Shown here piece after piece: positions 1-5,520 of a stretch of DNA of 5,539 bases. A program made the position numbers and the translations under genes. The stretch's first letter is position 1. Each line of letters starts with the position of its first letter. Source of the DNA: Vulcanimicrobiota bacterium (GTDB taxonomy: Bacteria > Vulcanimicrobiota > Vulcanimicrobiia > Vulcanimicrobiales > Vulcanimicrobiaceae); NCBI GenBank assembly GCA_019247395.1, contig JAFAOZ010000042.1, forward strand, positions 1 to 5,539, given 5' to 3'. Below the pieces are notes generated by a model. It worked only from the letters and a program-made list of their open reading frames with translations. It was not told the origin of the DNA and made no database searches.

Positions 1-1
1 C

Positions 2-451
<450 letters not shown>

Positions 452-490
452 TCGGTCGGCTTCAGACTTTTCTTACGTTTACCTTTCATC

Positions 491-1471
491 ATGGCGCGGA
501 TGAAGCGCTACGCCGTACTCGTTGTTGCCGCCGTCAGCGTCACTGCCTGTGCCGGCCCGCAGTCCGCAGCGCCGGCGGTGCCGCAGCCGGCTCTGCGCCC
601 GTCGTCGGTTGCGGATCGACAGCCCGTACGTTCCTGGATAGATCCCGCCGCCCAAAGCGGCGACCTTCTCTACGTTACCAATTCCAACGGTACGGTGACG
701 GTGTACTCGTATCCGCAAGGCAAACTCGTCGGCACGCTCAGTGGCTTTGTCCAGCCGTACGGCGCCTGTTCCGACAAGAGCGGGAACGTCTACATTACCG
801 ATTACTCTTCAACCAAAATCACGGAGTTCGCGCATGGCGCCACCAAGCCGAAGCGGACGATCAAAGACCCCAGTTATAGTCCCCAGGGCTGCGCCGTTAG
901 CCCGTTGAGCGGCGCCCTCGCCGTTGCAAACTACTGCCAACCCGATACTCGCTATCCTGGAAATTTATCCGTCTATCCCAAAGCAAAGGGCTATCCGCAC
1001 GCCTATACGGTGCAAGATTTTTATTACTATTATTTCACGGCGTACGATAGCAGCGGCAACGCCTACGTCAACGGCCAGTTTAGCGTCTACGGACAGAACT
1101 ATGAGTTCGCGGTTCTCCCCAAAAAGGGTCAGTTGAGGCAGATTATTCTGCCCGTCACGCTGGGTTTTCCGGGTGGAATCGCGTGGGACGGCCAGTACGT
1201 CGTGCTCGGCGATCAGTCGTCCGATAAGATCTACCAGTTCACGATCGCCAACCAACAGGCGACGTTGGCGAACACGATTACGCTCGACGGCGTGGCCTAC
1301 AACGGTCAGTTCGCCATCGACGGCTCGACGCTCGTAATGCCGAATCAGACGAACAGCACGTCGAACGTACTCTTCTACAACTATCCTGCGGGAGGATCTC
1401 CGACGTTAACGATCACCGATGGCGTCTTTTATCCGCACGCCGTCGCAATCAGCCACGTCGGGTCCCGTTAG
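491..1471 (+). CDS. Secreted lipoprotein with NHL-like beta-propeller repeats
   Basis: A predicted exported lipoprotein of 326 residues. The N-terminus has a positive start (MARMKRY), a hydrophobic core (AVLVVAAVSV) and a lipobox VTAC with the lipidated Cys at residue 20, so signal peptidase II processing is expected. A Pro/Ala/Ser-rich linker (about 21-55) leads into repeated beta-strand units. Examples are LLYVTNSNGTVTVYSYP (59-75), GNVYITDYSSTKITEF (98-113), a third unit near 142-163, GNAYVNGQFSVY (189-200), and later units ending near 320. The pattern of a hydrophobic strand, Tyr, Asp/Asn and VxVY resembles NHL/SMP-30-type six-bladed propellers. Residues 174-186 are unusually Tyr-rich. 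Such domains usually bind ligands or proteins; no catalytic motif is visible and the specific role is unknown. Starts at 491 or 500 (MKRY) are both possible and neither has a good Shine-Dalgarno sequence. The 3' end overlaps the convergent toxin gene by 23 bases. Confidence 0.85.
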   Translation: MARMKRYAVLVVAAVSVTACAGPQSAAPAVPQPALRPSSVADRQPVRSWIDPAAQSGDLLYVTNSNGTVTVYSYPQGKLVGTLSGFVQPYGACSDKSGNVYITDYSSTKITEFAHGATKPKRTIKDPSYSPQGCAVSPLSGALAVANYCQPDTRYPGNLSVYPKAKGYPHAYTVQDFYYYYFTAYDSSGNAYVNGQFSVYGQNYEFAVLPKKGQLRQIILPVTLGFPGGIAWDGQYVVLGDQSSDKIYQFTIANQQATLANTITLDGVAYNGQFAIDGSTLVMPNQTNSTSNVLFYNYPAGGSPTLTITDGVFYPHAVAISHVGSR

Positions 1472-2177
1472 CTACAGAGACCGAGGGCGCCGCCTCGCCG
1501 TCCCAGCGAAAGCGGTAGGTGGCGCCCTTTGCCACGTTCATCACCAAAGCCGGGCGAAAGCATGCAATGCAGGTTCCGCCGGCGTGCCGCACGCTCGGAT
1601 AGACGATGCCCAACGAGCCTGCTTGGAGCAGTTTTTCTGCCAACTGCTGTGATGCGACGTAGCTTTTCGGATCTAAGTACGCCGCAAAGCGCTTGCCTTC
1701 GCGCAGATCGGCGAACTCGGCGCTAAAATCCGCGGTGAAGTCGTCGAATGTCACGTCGTCGTGCAATACGCCGATCTCGAGAAGATCGAGTGTCTTGTGA
1801 AAGGCGATTTCGGCAATCGACGTTTCGATTTCAAATCCGCAATACCACGCGCCGCGATCCGGGCCGTTGAAGCGGCTGCCCAATGGATGCGGATGCGTAA
1901 AGGACGCGTTGACCATCTGCGCGTACGGCAAGCCGAAGACGAGCTCGTGCACGTCGATGCCGCCGGGGATGCCGCCTTCGACCAAGGTGCGCTCGTTCGT
2001 GGCGATGTCGAGCTTAAAGATGTCGTTGAGATGGCGGCTTGAATCGGCAATGCGGTTCAAGACGCTCTGTCCGTGCTTCGACGCGATCAGGCGATGCGTT
2101 TCGTTGCGTCGGACGAGTGAGACCGGCGGGAGGCTCTTAGATACCGCCACGGCGCGCGTCGAGCAGACGGCGAACAA
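1449..2177 (-). CDS. RES-domain toxin (predicted NAD+-consuming) of a toxin-antitoxin pair
   Basis: A RES-family protein, the toxic half of a Res-Xre (MbcT-MbcA-like) toxin-antitoxin system. Characterised RES toxins deplete NAD+ (phosphorolysis or hydrolysis) and stop growth. The domain is clear: LGSRFNGPDRGAWYCG holds the conserved Arg (R102) and Tyr (Y112), ETSIAEIAFH holds the Glu (E123), and GIVYPSVRHAGG holds the Ser (S195). The R-to-Y and Y-to-E spacings (10 and 11 residues) fit the family pattern as I recall it. About 95 residues precede the Arg, including NETHRLIASKHG and HELVFGLPYAQMVNASFTHPHPLG, so this belongs to the longer RES subgroup (about 230-240 residues) rather than the short 145-190 residue forms. 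The frame opens with TTG at 2177, overlapping the antitoxin by 41 bases; a GTG at 2150 would give 233 residues and a 14-base overlap. Neither has a convincing Shine-Dalgarno sequence, so translational coupling to the antitoxin is likely. The module is intact and presumably active. Confidence 0.92.
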   Translation of the reverse strand: MFAVCSTRAVAVSKSLPPVSLVRRNETHRLIASKHGQSVLNRIADSSRHLNDIFKLDIATNERTLVEGGIPGGIDVHELVFGLPYAQMVNASFTHPHPLGSRFNGPDRGAWYCGFEIETSIAEIAFHKTLDLLEIGVLHDDVTFDDFTADFSAEFADLREGKRFAAYLDPKSYVASQQLAEKLLQAGSLGIVYPSVRHAGGTCIACFRPALVMNVAKGATYRFRWDGEAAPSVSVANGTRRG

Positions 2178-2571
2178 GCTGAATCGCCGGAATGCCCCCG
2201 CGGATCATGTACTCGAGCGGCGTGCCGCCGCGAAAGATCGGATTGTTGTTCGGAAGCGTGATCCAGCGGTCGGCGAGCGTTTTGCCGTGAAGGATGTTCA
2301 GCGCCTTGAAGATTCCGACGAGATAGGAAATGCGCAACATCGTATCCGGGTCGACGGCGCGTCGCGGCGATTTCTTGATCCCGTAGTACGTGCTGCTCGC
2401 TACGCCACCCAACAGCCGCATCGCATCCTCATCGCGCAGATGCCAGCACTTGACGATATTGAAGAATGCCTTGAGCGCCGAAGGCCCGAGGCGCTTGCAC
2501 TCCTGCGGTGACGTGATGTCGATGAGTTCGGGCGGCTCGTACCGGCTCTCGGGGTAGGTTAGAACGGTCAT
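2137..2571 (-). CDS. Xre/MbcA/ParS-type antitoxin (DUF2384 toxin-binding domain)
   Basis: The antitoxin partner of the adjacent RES toxin, 144 residues. The middle (about 30-66) is a helical DNA-binding Xre-like segment: AFFNIVKCWHLRDEDAMRLL followed by SSTYYGIKK, with the STYY recognition-helix feature. The C-terminal half (about 70-144) matches the MbcA/ParS/Xre toxin-binding domain: LRISYLVGIFKALNIL, ADRWITLPNNNPIFRGGTPLEYMIRGG and a final LVRRLLDARRGG helix. In studied family members this domain plugs the toxin active site and the protein represses its own promoter. The start is the ATG at 2571, with AGGA 11 bases upstream (2583-2586 on the + strand). The open frame continues upstream to 2706 but would run through the promoter and into the divergent gene, so the longer form is rejected. 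The gene precedes and overlaps the toxin, giving the usual antitoxin-first order. Confidence 0.92.
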   Translation of the reverse strand: MTVLTYPESRYEPPELIDITSPQECKRLGPSALKAFFNIVKCWHLRDEDAMRLLGGVASSTYYGIKKSPRRAVDPDTMLRISYLVGIFKALNILHGKTLADRWITLPNNNPIFRGGTPLEYMIRGGIPAIQLVRRLLDARRGGI

Positions 2572-2590
2572 TTGCTTCGTTGTCCTGTTT

Positions 2591-2618
2591 TGGAGATTAT
2601 ACACTCCAGAAATGGAGT
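2591..2618. promoter_or_regulatory. Candidate antitoxin operator: three TGGAG half-sites across the -10/spacer
   Basis: An inverted repeat ACTCCA-GAAA-TGGAGT (2603-2618) lies within the 17-base spacer of the toxin-antitoxin promoter. A further TGGAG (2591-2595), just downstream of the -10 element, pairs as an inverted repeat with CTCCA (2604-2608) and is a direct copy of TGGAG at 2613-2617, 22 bases away (about two helix turns). Protein bound here would block RNA polymerase, which suits autorepression by the Xre-type antitoxin. The repeats are seen directly; the binding protein is inferred. Confidence 0.55.
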
Positions 2619-2624
2619 ACGCAA
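2596..2624 (-). promoter_or_regulatory. Sigma70-like promoter of the antitoxin-toxin operon
   Basis: Read on the minus strand there is a TTGCGT (-35, 2619-2624), exactly 17 bases of spacer, then a perfect TATAAT (-10, 2596-2601). Transcription would begin near 2589, giving a leader of about 18 bases that holds the AGGA Shine-Dalgarno sequence before the antitoxin ATG at 2571. Position and consensus fit make this the best promoter in the window. It has not been tested. Confidence 0.75.
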
Positions 2625-2626
2625 GC

Positions 2627-2636
2627 ATTGTACAAT
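2627..2636 (+). promoter_or_regulatory. ATTGTACAAT palindrome containing a possible -10 for the DUF5996 gene
   Basis: A perfect 10-base palindrome lies between the toxin-antitoxin promoter and the divergent gene. Its right part, TACAAT (2631-2636), is a near-consensus -10 element read rightwards, with seven bases between it and the ATG at 2644. Transcription would then start at or next to the start codon, giving a leaderless mRNA. No good -35 element lies at the normal distance, where the toxin-antitoxin operator sits. It may instead be a regulator site. Confidence 0.4.
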
Positions 2637-2643
2637 AGCGGCC

Positions 2644-3552
2644 ATGGAAATGGCCTGGCCTCCAATGGATTTCGCGGCGTGGGCACCGACGAAGCGCACC
2701 CTGCATTTAATTGCCCAGATGTTCGGAAAAGTACGTCTCGCGCTGGCGCCTCACCAGCCGAACTTTATCTTTACGGCCCTCTACATGACGCCGCGCGGCT
2801 TCACGACCAGCCCGATTCCGGTCGGATTGCGGCTCGTCGAGCTTCGGCTCGACGTCGTCGAGCGGCGCATCGAGGTCCAGGCCAGCGACGGGGGCGGCCG
2901 GCACGTGCCGTTTGCGGATTTGCCAAGCATCGCGGCCGTTTACGCGGCCCTGTTCGAGGCGTTGCGTGCCCTCGGGGTGGACGTCGAAGTGCGGCCCGTT
3001 CCGCAGGAGGTGCCCGACACCACGCCGCTCGACCGCGACGAGCGTCCTCCGGCGTTCGAGCTCGAGCACGCCCGCCGCTGGCTTACGGTGATGAGCGCGA
3101 CTCAGGGGATCTTCGATCGTTGGCGTGCGCATTTCTTTGGCCGCACCGGCATCCAGTTGTGGTGGGGTGCGTTCGATTTAGCGCTGCTGCTCTTCGCCGG
3201 CAAGCACGTTCCGGCGCCGCTCGATCGTGGATATCTTATGAAATACGATCTCGACGCCGAAATGATGAACGCCGGATTCTACCCCGGTGACGACGCCAAC
3301 CCGCCGTTCTACTACGGTTACATCTATCCCGAACCGCCGGAATGCGGGCAGCGCAGGGTTGCCGATGGCGTGATTTGGTCGGAGGCGTTCCGCGAGTGGA
3401 TCATTCCCTACGACGCCGTGCGGAATGCACCTCAACCTGAAGAGCTGCTACGCGCGTTTCTCGACGGCGTCTATACCATTTGCGGCGATGCGGCAAACTG
3501 GGATCGACCTGCCCATTCGTACGTGCCGCCGCCGTTGCGCCACGCGCGTTAA
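2644..3552 (+). CDS. DUF5996 family protein of unknown function
   Basis: A soluble protein of 302 residues matching the DUF5996 family by its ordered conserved blocks. These are W-x-PTKRTLHLIAQMFGKVRLAL (13-34), LYMTPRGFTTSPIP (46-59), a strand-rich middle with LRLDVVERRIEVQASDG (67-83), VRPVPQEVPDTTPLD (116-130), FFGRTGIQLWWGAFDLALLLFAGK (164-187), GFYPGD (211-216), FYYGYIYPEPP (222-232) and the C-terminal PYDAVR (255-260) with a W-D-R near the end. No signal peptide or membrane segment is present, so it is probably cytoplasmic. No reaction is known to me for this family and I assign none. The ATG at 2644 (MEMAWPP) is chosen because the conserved part begins there; the ATG at 2650 is equally possible. 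No Shine-Dalgarno sequence is seen, which fits a leaderless message. Extending the frame upstream to 2572 would run through the promoter region. The stop codon overlaps that of the convergent DUF1003 gene. Confidence 0.85.
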   Translation: MEMAWPPMDFAAWAPTKRTLHLIAQMFGKVRLALAPHQPNFIFTALYMTPRGFTTSPIPVGLRLVELRLDVVERRIEVQASDGGGRHVPFADLPSIAAVYAALFEALRALGVDVEVRPVPQEVPDTTPLDRDERPPAFELEHARRWLTVMSATQGIFDRWRAHFFGRTGIQLWWGAFDLALLLFAGKHVPAPLDRGYLMKYDLDAEMMNAGFYPGDDANPPFYYGYIYPEPPECGQRRVADGVIWSEAFREWIIPYDAVRNAPQPEELLRAFLDGVYTICGDAANWDRPAHSYVPPPLRHAR

Positions 3553-4100
3553 CCTCGCTTCGCGCGCTCCTTAGCTTCGTTCTCGGCCTCTTCCATCGTT
3601 TTCATCGCGGTCTCGAGATCGATGGCTTCGGCCATCTGCTGCGCCTCTTTGTCGGGCCGGTTCGGCAAGGATGGATCGTCACGACGCATTTGCTGGAGCA
3701 GCTCGATGATCTTGGCGGCGCGCTCTTCGTTGGCGAGAGAGAGCTGCAAGGTGAGTTGCGCGCGTTTTTCGGCAAGGGTACCTTGGCGATTTTCGGTGAT
3801 CAAAATAAAGACTGCCATGAGTAGCGAAAATGCGCCGATGAGCAGCTGCAAGAGCGGAAAGTACGTCGCATCGAAACGGCCATGCCGCGCAAGCATTGCG
3901 TCAGCGCCGATCCAGACGAGCATGAAAGCGACGACGGCATAGGCGAACCAGGGCCGCCCGATCCGATCGGTAAGCCACTCGATGCCGAGCTGGGAGGGTG
4001 GAAGCTCTTGGAGATGTTGCGCGTGTACCTCCGCAACGGATCGAACGGCACGTTCCAGCGGCGCCCCGGTCGCTGGGCTGCTTCTCTTGGGCATAATCAT
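3549..4100 (-). CDS. DUF1003 family inner-membrane protein
   Basis: A 183-residue integral membrane protein of the DUF1003 family. After a charged cytoplasmic-looking N-terminus (1-49, ending TDRIGRP) come two transmembrane helices: about 51-69 (WFAYAVVAFMLVWIGADAM) and about 80-102 (YFPLLQLLIGAFSLLMAVF...). The second runs into ITENRQ, the local version of the family's SQNRQ signature. A long charged, probably coiled-coil tail follows (about 108-140, then 150-182), rich in Glu, Lys and Ala. The order of a short first helix, a second helix, NRQ and an amphipathic tail is diagnostic for the family, whose biochemical function is not established. The gene starts at ATG 4100 (an ATG at 4094 is also possible) with a weak GGGAAAG upstream, 51 bases from the divergent tRNA gene. 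Its stop lies in the TTAA shared with the convergent DUF5996 stop. Confidence 0.87.
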   Translation of the reverse strand: MIMPKRSSPATGAPLERAVRSVAEVHAQHLQELPPSQLGIEWLTDRIGRPWFAYAVVAFMLVWIGADAMLARHGRFDATYFPLLQLLIGAFSLLMAVFILITENRQGTLAEKRAQLTLQLSLANEERAAKIIELLQQMRRDDPSLPNRPDKEAQQMAEAIDLETAMKTMEEAENEAKERAKRG

Positions 4101-4151
4101 CGCTTTCCCAAAATGGAAACTTAGCGTGCGCGCCGGAAGGAAAGCGAGCCG

Positions 4152-4226
4152 GGGCCTGTAGCTCAGCGGTAGAGCGGCCGGCTCATAACTGGTTGCGCGT
4201 AGGTTCGAATCCTACCAGGCCCACCA
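4152..4226 (+). tRNA. tRNA with CAU anticodon (tRNA-Ile2 lysidine type, or elongator tRNA-Met)
   Basis: A complete cloverleaf can be folded by hand. The acceptor stem GGGCCTG/CAGGCCC (4152-4158 with 4216-4222) has seven perfect pairs. The D arm is GCTC-AGCGGTA-GAGC. The anticodon stem GCCGG/CTGGT has two G-U pairs around the loop CTCATAA with anticodon CAT (4184-4186). The variable loop has five bases, and the T arm is GTAGG-TTCGAAT-CCTAC. A73 and an encoded CCA (4224-4226) follow. The G1-C72 pair excludes an initiator tRNA, which has a 1-72 mismatch in bacteria. CAU can then mean elongator methionine or the minor isoleucine tRNA whose C34 is converted to lysidine by TilS. Pairs C4-G69 and C5-G68, which TilS recognises in E. 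coli tRNA-Ile2, are both present, which favours Ile2. The final identity is not certain. Confidence 0.93.
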
Positions 4227-4258
4227 CAAATCGCGTTTGTGCGGACGAGTCCGGACGA
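4225..4258 (+). repeat. Hairpin and 10-bp-period repeat just after the tRNA
   Basis: CACAAA (4225-4230) and TTTGTG (4236-4241) can form a six-pair stem with a five-base loop, starting inside the CCA end of the tRNA. Directly after it CGGACGA occurs twice (4242-4248 and 4252-4258), one helix turn apart, and GTCCGGAC (4249-4256) is an eight-base palindrome. No run of T follows the hairpin, so it does not look like an intrinsic terminator. It may shape tRNA 3' processing, be a protein site, or be chance. Confidence 0.4.
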
Positions 4259-4274
4259 ATCGGCCCCAGCTACC

Positions 4275-4279
4275 GGAGG
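4275..4279 (+). promoter_or_regulatory. Shine-Dalgarno sequence GGAGG of the GloVer lipoprotein gene
   Basis: GGAGG ends five bases before the ATG at 4285. It decides the start: the signal peptide begins at this ATG, while the open frame continuing upstream to 4237 would add 16 non-conserved residues ahead of the signal peptide. Confidence 0.8.
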
Positions 4280-4284
4280 CATCG

Positions 4285-5520
4285 ATGAGAACAATCCTGA
4301 GCCGCTACGCTCTAAGCATGGGCGCTGCTGCGGCGTTGCTCGCGGCTTGTTCGGCGGCGCGGTCGCCCGTAACGCCGTTGATACCCGGCGTCGAGCAACG
4401 CGTCGATTCGTCTGCGTCTGAAAAGGTGCTGCACCGCTTCCCTCACGGCACCCGCTACCCGGATGCTGGCTTGGTCGACATAAACGGTACGCTCTACGGC
4501 ACGACGCACGGAGCCGGAACGGACCATGGTACCGTCTACACCATCAGCCTTAACGGGGTAGTCAAAACGCTGTTCCGCTTCAATGGCGCCGACGGATCAA
4601 ATCCTTCAGCGAACGTGATCGATGTAAACGGAACGCTGTACGGTACTACGTCTAACGGCGGCGCGAGTAATCTAGGCGTGGTTTACAGCCTCACCGCTAA
4701 AGGCGTCGAGAAGGTGCTGCATAGTTTCGCAGGAGGTCGCGACGGAGCGAACCCGGCCGGCGGCCTAACCAACGTTAACGGCACGCTGTACGGCACGACT
4801 CTGATCGGCGGAAGCAACTACTGCTATCTCGGTGAGGGCTGCGGGACCGTTTACAGCGTAACCACGACGGGCGCGGAGCGCGTGCTGCACAGATTCGAAA
4901 CGTACTATGGCTCGCAAGACGGGGCGTCGCCGGACGGAACATTGCTCGACGTGAACGGCGTGCTCTACGGCACGACCATCTGGGGTGGTAACGCGTGGGG
5001 CACGGTTTTCAGCATCACCACAAAGGGCAAAGAAAAGGTGCTCTACCGCTTCAAAGGCCGTCCCGACGGATTTGGACCGGGCGCGGGAGTCATCGCTGTA
5101 AACGGGACGCTATACGGCACGACGCAAGGCGGCGGTAACGGCGGCTCTCCATGCCAATTCGGCTTCGTTGGTTCATGCGGAACGATCTTCAGCGTCAGCA
5201 CGACTGGCACCGAGCACGTCATTTACAGATTTCAAGGCGGATTGGACGGCGAATGGCCCGCATCACCGCTGCTCGATAGTAAAGGCACGTTATACGGCAC
5301 GACCTCGGGGGACGGGGTCGACTGCGGAATCGTTTATAAAACAAGCCCATCCGGTACGGAGCAGCCCCTCTATGGATTTAAAGGCGGTTCTGACGGATGC
5401 TCTCCAGGCGGCGGTTTAGTCGACGTGAGCGCCACGCTATACGGCACTACAGTTGTCGGCGGCGAAGGGAAGGGCTGTAACAGCAACGGCTGTGGAACCG
5501 TCTTCGCGCTGACGCCATGA
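4285..5520 (+). CDS. Secreted lipoprotein made of seven Gloeo_Verruco (GloVer) repeats
   Basis: A 411-residue predicted lipoprotein. The signal peptide MRTILSRYALSMGAAAALLAAC carries the lipobox LAAC with Cys at residue 22, so export and lipid anchoring are expected. After a short linker the rest of the protein (about 46-411) is seven copies of a roughly 50-60 residue unit: EKVLhRFxGxxDGxxPxxGLhdVNGTLYGTTxxGG...GTVYSITxxG. The LYGTT motif begins at residues 70, 118, 168, 227, 276, 336 and 385. This matches the TIGR03803-type Gloeo_Verruco repeat. The first unit begins with a VLHRF strand and the last ends at GTVFALTP, the complementary half of a unit, consistent with a closed seven-bladed propeller; that fold is inference. 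Longer units carry cysteine pairs (C180/C186, C290/C298, C398/C403) suited to disulfides outside the cytoplasm. Ligand and role are unknown. The gene follows the tRNA closely and may be read from the same transcript. Confidence 0.93.
   Translation: MRTILSRYALSMGAAAALLAACSAARSPVTPLIPGVEQRVDSSASEKVLHRFPHGTRYPDAGLVDINGTLYGTTHGAGTDHGTVYTISLNGVVKTLFRFNGADGSNPSANVIDVNGTLYGTTSNGGASNLGVVYSLTAKGVEKVLHSFAGGRDGANPAGGLTNVNGTLYGTTLIGGSNYCYLGEGCGTVYSVTTTGAERVLHRFETYYGSQDGASPDGTLLDVNGVLYGTTIWGGNAWGTVFSITTKGKEKVLYRFKGRPDGFGPGAGVIAVNGTLYGTTQGGGNGGSPCQFGFVGSCGTIFSVSTTGTEHVIYRFQGGLDGEWPASPLLDSKGTLYGTTSGDGVDCGIVYKTSPSGTEQPLYGFKGGSDGCSPGGGLVDVSATLYGTTVVGGEGKGCNSNGCGTVFALTP
4420..5517 (+). repeat. Seven tandem coding repeats within the GloVer gene
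   Basis: The seven protein repeats are also visible in the DNA. The 11-base core TACGGCACGAC occurs exactly at 4495, 4789, 4966, 5113 and 5293, and diverged versions mark the remaining two units (near 4639 and 5439). The flanks differ between units, so these are old, diverged repeats rather than a recent expansion. Unit spacing alternates between about 49 and 59 codons in the second half. Confidence 0.85.

Noticed and set aside
1761..2511. Open frames on the plus strand opposite the toxin and antitoxin
   Set aside because: They are antisense to two clearly conserved proteins, have low-complexity compositions rich in Arg and Ala, and show no family motif.
2572..2643. Upstream extension of the DUF5996 protein to 2572
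   Set aside because: These 24 residues are translated from the control region with its palindromes, and the family's conserved start is MAWPP-like, at 2644 or 2650.
2572..2706. Upstream extension of the antitoxin by 45 residues (start at 2706)
   Set aside because: It would cross the toxin-antitoxin promoter and the start of the divergent DUF5996 gene, and the added residues resemble no antitoxin. The ATG at 2571 has an AGGA upstream.
2580..3290. Long plus-strand open frame in another phase through the DUF5996 gene
   Set aside because: Its translation is Arg/Ala/Gly-rich shadow sequence typical of GC-rich DNA, whereas the other phase has all DUF5996 blocks.
4152..4226. Initiator tRNA-fMet
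   Set aside because: Position 1-72 is a G-C pair and the anticodon stem lacks the three consecutive G-C pairs of initiators.
4420..5517. Repeated DNA resembling a repeat array or CRISPR
   Set aside because: The repeats are in frame, spaced by multiples of three and diverged at synonymous positions, so they reflect protein repeats in a coding gene.
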